From: Candidatus Iainarchaeum sp.
GTDB lineage: Archaea > Iainarchaeota > Iainarchaeia > JAADDC01
NCBI GenBank assembly: GCA_030445695.1
Contig: JASUTF010000028.1
Coordinates: forward strand, 1-6,107
Direction: 5' to 3'
Length of the DNA stretch: 6,107 bases
Part shown: positions 1 through 4,565 of the stretch, one piece after another
How positions within the stretch are numbered: position 1 is the first letter of the stretch
How the letters are laid out: each line of letters starts with the position of its first letter
Position numbers and translations under genes: made by a program
Notes under the pieces: generated by a model
What the model was told of the DNA's origin: nothing
The model's database searches: none
The model's input: the letters and a program-made list of their open reading frames with translations, nothing else

Positions 1-1011
1 GCCATACGCAGGATACTCCCCGAGATAGACCTCGACGAGGACGAAATACCGGAGGAGGTCCTTGAACAGCTCAAGGTAACGAGGAAGGACTTTGAGGAGG
101 CGCTCAAGGAGGTAAAGCCGTCGGCACTCCGCGAGGTCTTTGTAGAGGTACCCTCCGTTCACTGGGAAGACGTTGGTGGTCTGGAAGACGTCAAGGCGAA
201 GCTCCGCGAAGCAGTGGAGTGGCCCCTGCGTTTCCGGGAGTCCTTTGAAGCCATGGGCATAAAGCCGCCCAAGGGCATACTCCTCTACGGCCCGCCGGGA
301 ACTGGAAAGACGCTCCTTGCAAAGGCCGTCGCCACGGAATCGGAGGCCAACTTCATATCCGTGAAGGGGCCAGAGGTACTGAGCAAGTGGGTGGGGGAGT
401 CCGAGCGGGCCATCCGCGAGATCTTCACGAAGGCACGCCAGGCAGCACCCTGTGTTGTCTTTATCGACGAAATAGACGCCATTGCCCCGCGCCGTGGGGG
501 CGAGGAGAACCACGTTACGGACAGGATCGTTAACCAGCTACTTACGGAGATGGACGGGATATCCGAGCTGAAGGACGTCGTTGTCATAGCCGCCACCAAC
601 CGCCCGGACATCGTGGATCCGTCACTCCTCCGTCCCGGCCGCTTCGACCGCATAATATACGTCCCGCCACCAGACGAGAATGCCCGTCTGGAGATCCTCA
701 AGGTGCACACGAGGAACGTCCCCCTCGCCGAGGACGTGGACCTCGAAACCATTGCCAGGGAGACGGAGAACTACACGGGGGCGGATCTGGAGGCACTTGT
801 CCGCGAGGCGGCACTCACAGCTCTCCGCAGGAACAAAATGAAGCCCACGAAGGTGACCATGGACGACTTCCGCAAGGCCATGGAGGTTGTCGGCCCGTCG
901 CTGGACAAGGACACCGTTGCTTTCTACGAGGCGTTCTCCAAGATGCTATCCCAGCGCGTGGTCAAGCGGCTTATCTCCAAGAAGAGCAAGGAACCCGACT
1001 ACTTCGGCTAA
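1..1011 (+). CDS. Cdc48/p97/VAT-type AAA+ ATPase, C-terminal part (D1-D2 linker and D2 domain); 5' end outside window
   Basis: The frame is open from base 1 to TAA at 1009-1011, giving 336 residues; the first ATG in the window (214) lies inside the domain and is not the start. Seen in order, numbering from base 1: a linker with [20 protein letters not shown], the D2 opening [11 protein letters not shown], Walker A GPPGTGKT (97-104), pore loop KWVGESE (129-135), Walker [11 protein letters not shown] (152-161), sensor-1 ATN (198-200) and the arginine-finger segment RPGRFDR (211-217). All catalytic residues are present. The linker is the kind that joins D1 to D2 in archaeal Cdc48, so the N-domain and D1 should lie upstream. 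Members are hexameric cytosolic unfoldases that thread proteins through a central pore and can feed the 20S proteasome. The C-terminus is short and ends Y-F-G, loosely like the hydrophobic-Tyr-any tail used to dock proteasomes. A PAN-type proteasomal ATPase is unlikely because of the D1-D2 linker. Confidence 0.95.
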   Translation, partial: AIRRILPEIDLDEDEIPEEVLEQLKVTRKDFEEALKEVKPSALREVFVEVPSVHWEDVGGLEDVKAKLREAVEWPLRFRESFEAMGIKPPKGILLYGPPGTGKTLLAKAVATESEANFISVKGPEVLSKWVGESERAIREIFTKARQAAPCVVFIDEIDAIAPRRGGEENHVTDRIVNQLLTEMDGISELKDVVVIAATNRPDIVDPSLLRPGRFDRIIYVPPPDENARLEILKVHTRNVPLAEDVDLETIARETENYTGADLEALVREAALTALRRNKMKPTKVTMDDFRKAMEVVGPSLDKDTVAFYEAFSKMLSQRVVKRLISKKSKEPDYFG

Positions 1012-1019
1012 CGCCCACC

Positions 1020-1024
1020 TTTTT
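1020..1024 (+). terminator. Oligo-T terminator after the Cdc48 gene
   Basis: A run of five T lies nine bases after the Cdc48 stop codon, followed by further T-rich sequence to about 1048, with no strong hairpin. Short T tracts in the non-template strand are enough to terminate archaeal RNA polymerase. Assignment rests on position and composition only. Confidence 0.5.
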
Positions 1025-1040
1025 AACCATTCTTCCATTT

Positions 1041-1048
1041 TCATATTT
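1041..1048 (+). promoter_or_regulatory. Probable TATA box of tRNA-Thr
   Basis: TCATATTT is the most TATA-like stretch upstream of the tRNA. Its centre lies about 28 bases before the first base of the mature tRNA, the spacing expected for an archaeal TBP site when transcription begins at or just before the tRNA. It is an imperfect match to the consensus, and the surrounding T-rich sequence makes a chance match possible. Confidence 0.4.
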
Positions 1049-1072
1049 GCGACTGAGATCGTTCCCGTTGGT

Positions 1073-1146
1073 GCCGCGGTAGCTCAGTCCGGTAGAGCGG
1101 CCGCCTTGTAAGCGGCAGGTCGCGGGTTCAAATCCCGCCCGCGGCT
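1073..1146 (+). tRNA. tRNA-Thr, anticodon UGU
   Basis: A full cloverleaf can be folded by eye. The acceptor stem GCCGCGG (1073-1079) pairs with CCGCGGC (1139-1145). The D stem GCTC/GAGC is at 1082-1085 and 1095-1098. The anticodon stem GCCGC/GCGGC is at 1100-1104 and 1112-1116, with loop CTTGTAA. The variable region is AGGTC, and the T stem GCGGG/CCCGC flanks the loop TTCAAAT. The anticodon TGT is at 1107-1109 and reads ACA threonine codons. Every stem pair is Watson-Crick. The discriminator base is T (1146), as is common for archaeal tRNA-Thr, and CCA is not encoded, so it must be added by CCA-adding enzyme. No intron is present. It lies between the Cdc48 gene and the surface-protein gene and probably has its own promoter. 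Confidence 0.97.
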
Positions 1147-1163
1147 CTTTCACCTCATGGAAT

Positions 1164-3686
1164 TTGTTGGCAAGAATTAATAGGAACCGTTATAAACATC
1201 TGTGCAGTTATTTTTCTACGGGAATTGAATCGGGCCAGGCAAGCGTTGTATCGCTTGTCGTGGTCATAGGAATCCTGGTGGCCCTCGGGGTTGCCTTGTA
1301 CGGGTTTTCTGGCGGTATTCTCGCTGCTCTACAGTCGGGGGTATCGTCCCGCGGCGTTAGGTTTGTCACATTTCGCGTTGACGTAGCCACCGCGGAATAC
1401 AACGCTGACACAAATGTTTTCACCGTTTGTGCCCACGTGAGGAACCTGTCATCCGTCCCGGTTGACGCAAACGGTTTCTTAGTGGTGCTTTCGGAGGACT
1501 CTGTTGTGGTTGCGTCTGAGACGGTGGAGACGAACTGCGGCGAACTCGGTGCAGGGGACGTGTGCAGGGTCTGTCAGGACTTCAACGTACCTGAGGGGGA
1601 GTACACTGTCTCCGTTTCGGGCGGCGGTTCTTCCGCCACCACCGAGGTTATCCTGGATATCCCGCCCCCACCCGCTTATCCTTCGGCGGATCTATCTGTC
1701 GTGATCATCTCCGTGGATCAGGGGAGATACCCCGTTTCCGCGGTTCTGCATGGCGATTACAACAACTTCACAGTGGATTTTAACGTCTGCAACACCGGTC
1801 CCAACGTCTCTGGGGGCTATACGGTAAGTTTTGATGCAAACGGTGCAAGCCCTCCAACTAACTTGCAGGACTCGGCTGTTTCACCCGGCGAGTGCAGGGG
1901 TTACAGCGTTACCTTCTCCACCACATCATATTCAGACGGAAACGTTTCAGTTTCCATTTCATATCCCGGCGACACGAACGCTGCGAACGACTCTGATGTT
2001 TCCAGCTTTTCAGTCGTCGCTTATTTTGAGTGCAACTCCTGCTCCGAGTGTTCTTCGGAGCTTTCATCTGCCAGGGATCTAGCGATGGAGGCGTATGTTG
2101 TTCTCACCGCATCTGCCACGCGCTCGAGCAACTGCATTTCCCTTTCCGGCGACTACTCGAAGGTGACATTCGATGGCAACGGCAACGCGATAAGCGCATC
2201 ATCTTCCACCTCGAACGTTTACGCCGTATCTGCCAGTTCCGCCCACGGGCTAACGTTAAAGCGTATTGTCCTGGATGCGAATTCATACCCCTATTCCAAG
2301 TACGCTGTGCGACTATATTATTCCGACATCATCCTGGAAGACGTGAACGTGCTCCTCAGCGCCGGCAGCAGTTTTCTTTACTTTGACGGGGAGTCCCCTA
2401 GTGAAAGCGGTTTCTACATATCATCTGCCACAAATTCTTACTGCATCGTCTCTGGCGAGAGCAACCCCCGCCCGATACTCTCCTTCGGCGGCGATCACAA
2501 CGGACAGGACATATCCTCACTGATTCCTGGAGATGCGTGCCACGTGTCCGTTCACAACACCAATGGGGTGCGGATTCACGACGTAAACCTGACACTCATG
2601 GGAGAATGTGCACTCCTCCTCTTTTACAACTCCTCTAACCTTGAACTGAACAACGTTCACATAACCGGAAAAGACGGTGCCATTTTCCTTGATTCCTCCA
2701 CCGCCACTGTGCGTAACGTAGACGTAAGCAGCTCCGACGATACCGCTCTCTACGCAACATATTCGTCATTCTCCGCCGAAGGGCTATCTGTAGGGTGCAA
2801 CGATGAGAGGTGTGTCTTTTTGTGGTTTTCCGACGCTAACATAAGCGCCTTGAGTGTATACAAGTACTATCCGTCTTCCACCGTTAATTTTTGTGTGTAT
2901 ATGAGTAGCTCGGACGTGAACATGAATAGATCAAATGTGGATTGCCCGTATACTGCGGTTTACGTGCGGGAGGGCTCTGTATACATCTACGATTCGAATG
3001 TGGCGTCCAATGGATCTTCATCTTCAGCCATTTATGTTTCATCCTATGGGAAGGCGTATGTAAAGAATTCCGTATTGCGGTCACCGGCAAAGGGGATATT
3101 TCTTGCATCCGGTGATGTTTCCTACAGAGGCCTCTGGATATACGACAGCAACGTCTACGGGAGCCCGCCGATATACATGTCTTCAGATTCCCCCATCCAC
3201 GAGGCGAACAACTCCTTCTGCTATGAGTACGGGGGGACTACACCCTTCCCCATTGTCGCGTTTGACTCCGTGAGCGGAGACGTTTCATCCCAGATTCCAG
3301 ACGGCAACATCTGTCTCCTGTCGTTCTACAACTCCAATGCCCAGATACGCGATAAGAACATACTTGTCCCGGGGCTCTCCAGCGCGGCACTGCACATGAC
3401 ACACAGCAACGTTGATGTTCAGAACGTTCGCATAGGTGCTACGGGGTCAGCGCAGGCGGTGCAGCTCTATGTGGCGAGCGTGGACGCTAACCTCACTACG
3501 GCCGACTCCCGTTTCTGCAGCAGGGATTCCAGCGCCTTCTACATTGGGACAGCGTCATCCATCGCGTGCACCGGCTGTTCAGACCATAACTTCCTGTGGT
3601 ATGGTTCGGAGTCCGCCCCACCCTCCGGCTTTAGTTGTTCCTGCGCCTATAAGACGGCGGACTTTAACACGTGCATGTATGGGTGA
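1164..3686 (+). CDS. Large secreted or membrane-anchored beta-helix surface protein, cysteine-rich, with class III-like signal segment
   Basis: This 840-codon frame ends at TGA 3684-3686. Residues 28-55 form one hydrophobic helix after a polar, mildly basic stretch, and the junction SGQASVVSL resembles archaeal class III (prepilin-type) signals. Residues about 65-165 look like a beta sandwich and are followed by a proline linker (IPPPPAYP). Residues about 175-286 (ADLSVV..., VDFNVCNTG) resemble a CARDB-type adhesion domain. A Cys cluster CNSCSEC (290-296) opens a parallel beta-helix running to about 780, with Ser/Asn-rich rungs repeating SNV/NSV at 591, 612, 635 and 663. The end is Cys-rich (C802, C805, C824, C826, C837). 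There are 26 cysteines and about 12 N-X-S/T sequons, which fits an extracellular, disulfide-bonded, glycosylated protein. No catalytic motif is recognisable, so attachment or cell-envelope function is inference. TTG 1164 and TTG 1167 are the only conventional starts upstream of the helix, but a TATA box at 1188-1197 argues for a later one, so the start is unresolved. No stop or frameshift interrupts it. Confidence 0.8.
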   Translation: MLARINRNRYKHLCSYFSTGIESGQASVVSLVVVIGILVALGVALYGFSGGILAALQSGVSSRGVRFVTFRVDVATAEYNADTNVFTVCAHVRNLSSVPVDANGFLVVLSEDSVVVASETVETNCGELGAGDVCRVCQDFNVPEGEYTVSVSGGGSSATTEVILDIPPPPAYPSADLSVVIISVDQGRYPVSAVLHGDYNNFTVDFNVCNTGPNVSGGYTVSFDANGASPPTNLQDSAVSPGECRGYSVTFSTTSYSDGNVSVSISYPGDTNAANDSDVSSFSVVAYFECNSCSECSSELSSARDLAMEAYVVLTASATRSSNCISLSGDYSKVTFDGNGNAISASSSTSNVYAVSASSAHGLTLKRIVLDANSYPYSKYAVRLYYSDIILEDVNVLLSAGSSFLYFDGESPSESGFYISSATNSYCIVSGESNPRPILSFGGDHNGQDISSLIPGDACHVSVHNTNGVRIHDVNLTLMGECALLLFYNSSNLELNNVHITGKDGAIFLDSSTATVRNVDVSSSDDTALYATYSSFSAEGLSVGCNDERCVFLWFSDANISALSVYKYYPSSTVNFCVYMSSSDVNMNRSNVDCPYTAVYVREGSVYIYDSNVASNGSSSSAIYVSSYGKAYVKNSVLRSPAKGIFLASGDVSYRGLWIYDSNVYGSPPIYMSSDSPIHEANNSFCYEYGGTTPFPIVAFDSVSGDVSSQIPDGNICLLSFYNSNAQIRDKNILVPGLSSAALHMTHSNVDVQNVRIGATGSAQAVQLYVASVDANLTTADSRFCSRDSSAFYIGTASSIACTGCSDHNFLWYGSESAPPSGFSCSCAYKTADFNTCMYG
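1188..1197 (+). promoter_or_regulatory. TATA box, probable promoter of the surface-protein gene
   Basis: CGTTATAAAC contains a near-ideal archaeal TATA core and is preceded by a purine-rich GGAAC that could serve as the TFB-recognition element. Transcription would be expected to start about 25 bases downstream, near 1218-1222. The box sits inside the first codons of the longest downstream reading frame, so if it is used, the TTG starts at 1164 and 1167 cannot be the translation start on that transcript. Confidence 0.5.
2433..2693 (+). repeat. Beta-helix module A (residues about 424-510 of the surface protein)
   Basis: This is the first copy of a diverged internal duplication. Landmarks are NSYC (C427), PRPILSF (435-441), DISSLIP (449-455), C459, the NTNGVRIHDVN strand (465-475), and SSNLELNNVHI (490-500). 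Each recurs in the same order and nearly the same spacing about 259 residues later. The similarity is visible at the protein level, not as DNA repeats. Confidence 0.6.
3210..3473 (+). repeat. Beta-helix module B (residues about 683-770 of the surface protein)
   Basis: This is the second copy of the duplication. Landmarks are NSFC (C686), PFPIVAF (694-700), DVSSQIP (706-712), C717, NSNAQIRDKN (723-732), and HSNVDVQNVRI (747-757). The paired cysteines are 31 residues apart here and 32 in module A, which suggests the same disulfide or capping role in both. Confidence 0.6.
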
Positions 3687-3688
3687 CG

Positions 3689-4564
3689 TTATATGCCAAT
3701 CCAGTTCTCTTCCTGAATCTTTACCGGCCCCAGCTCGATTCCCACTTTTTTCTTCATCCTGCACACGGCACAGACCCTTCCGCTCGTGGGGGCACCGCAG
3801 TACTTGCACGCGTTTGGTTTGGTTCTGTCCGCACGAACCCCCGCCTTCTGTGCTAGCCGCATGACGTTTTTCACGAAGGACTTTCTCGTGCCTGGACGTG
3901 CCTTCTCCACGTCGTCGAACGCCCTGCGTATTTTATACGTTGGGGCGAGTGTCTGGAACGGGCACTGGCAGGGGGCGAATGGTACTCCGTTCTCCTCGGC
4001 GTACTTCCGTATCTCCCACTCCTGTATCCAGAAGAGCGGCTTTATCTTCCTTGGCGTGAGTTCCGTTTCGGGGAGGACTGGGGCCAGTTTCGCAATATAC
4101 TCAATCTGGCCCGTTATGAGGTTGTTGATGATGAAGCCCACGGAGTCGTCCAAGTTGTGGCCCGTTGCAACAACGTTATACCCCAAGGCCTTTGGAATCA
4201 CGTTCTGGTAATACCTCTTGAGTATGCCGCAGATGTAGCACGAGGCCTTTCCAATCTTTCCGACGATGTATGGCAGGCCGTTCCCCCACTCCTTTTCCCA
4301 TTCGTGCACGTATAAAGGCACTTCCAGTTCTTTCGCCAGTTCCTCCACCTTTTTCCTTGTGTTCTTTGAGTACGTTGGGATGCCCTGGTCCAGATGAAGC
4401 AAAGCGACTTCTATTCCCAACTCTTCTGCGTGCTTTGCCAGTATCCAGGCAGCCGTGCTGCTGTCCTTCCCACCGGAGACGGCCACCATCACTTTGTCTC
4501 CCTTTCGGACGAGTTTCTCCCCTCTGATAAGCCCTAGAACCCTTTCCTCCACGCTCTTCGCCAT
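3689..4564 (-). CDS. NcsA/TtuA-type PP-loop tRNA 2-thiolation enzyme lacking the N-terminal zinc finger
   Basis: The 291-residue product has the PP-loop SGGKDS (30-35), which adenylates the target uridine's carbonyl before sulfur transfer. It also has CYIC (C109, C112) and PCQCP (C199, C201), positions that carry the catalytic or Fe-S-binding cysteines in TtuA/NcsA proteins, and GHNLDD (135-140). A C-terminal zinc ribbon has C253, C256, C265 and C268. The family thiolates tRNA either at U34 (NcsA/Ctu1) or at position 54 in thermophiles (TtuA), taking sulfur from a ubiquitin-like carrier; the sequence alone does not say which. Relatives usually begin with a second zinc finger, but here the protein starts directly at the helix before the PP-loop. 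Upstream in frame there is a TAA after 13 codons with no ATG, GTG or TTG between, so ATG 4564 is the natural start. It lies one base after argS, with GGAG at 4578-4575 as a weak ribosome-binding site. TtcA is less likely because of the zinc ribbon and length. Confidence 0.85.
   Translation of the reverse strand: MAKSVEERVLGLIRGEKLVRKGDKVMVAVSGGKDSSTAAWILAKHAEELGIEVALLHLDQGIPTYSKNTRKKVEELAKELEVPLYVHEWEKEWGNGLPYIVGKIGKASCYICGILKRYYQNVIPKALGYNVVATGHNLDDSVGFIINNLITGQIEYIAKLAPVLPETELTPRKIKPLFWIQEWEIRKYAEENGVPFAPCQCPFQTLAPTYKIRRAFDDVEKARPGTRKSFVKNVMRLAQKAGVRADRTKPNACKYCGAPTSGRVCAVCRMKKKVGIELGPVKIQEENWIGI
3746..3751 (+). terminator. Candidate oligo-T terminator for the surface-protein transcript, inside the opposing gene
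   Basis: A run of six T followed by CTT lies about 60 bases past the surface-protein stop. It is the first strong plus-strand T tract after the gene. It falls in the opposing thiolase gene, where it encodes a Lys run (KKK, residues 271-273). Because only two bases separate the two stop codons, plus-strand termination must occur within the other gene, and this is the best candidate seen. Confidence 0.35.
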
Positions 4565-4565
4565 G

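Noticed and set aside
285-752. Minus-strand open frame within cdc48
   Set aside because: It is antisense to the Walker A to sensor-1 region of a clear AAA+ domain, is Ser/Arg-rich and resembles no protein family.
214-1011. Cdc48 gene starting at ATG 214
   Set aside because: The frame is open to base 1 and encodes the conserved D1-D2 linker and the WEDVGGLE opening of D2 upstream of this ATG.
971-1153. Minus-strand frame across the tRNA containing PRAGFEPATCRLQGGRSTGLSYRGT
   Set aside because: This is the familiar spurious translation of a tRNA gene on the opposite strand.
1157-1180. ATG at 1157 as the start of the surface-protein gene
   Set aside because: It is in another frame and meets a stop after seven codons.
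2030-2386. Plus-strand overlapping frames inside the surface-protein gene (also 1504-1704, 1831-2082, 3436-3864)
   Set aside because: They are out-of-frame shadows with Arg/Pro/Ser-rich low-information translations; the long frame carries coherent domains.
2850-3160. CRISPR-like or tandem DNA repeats in the beta-helix region
   Set aside because: The recurrence is at the protein level (SNV rungs) with irregular spacing and diverged codons; there are no identical DNA repeats with spacers.
1073-3686. Integrated mobile element at the tRNA-Thr gene
   Set aside because: No integrase, inverted repeats or duplicated tRNA 3' end were found by eye in the window.
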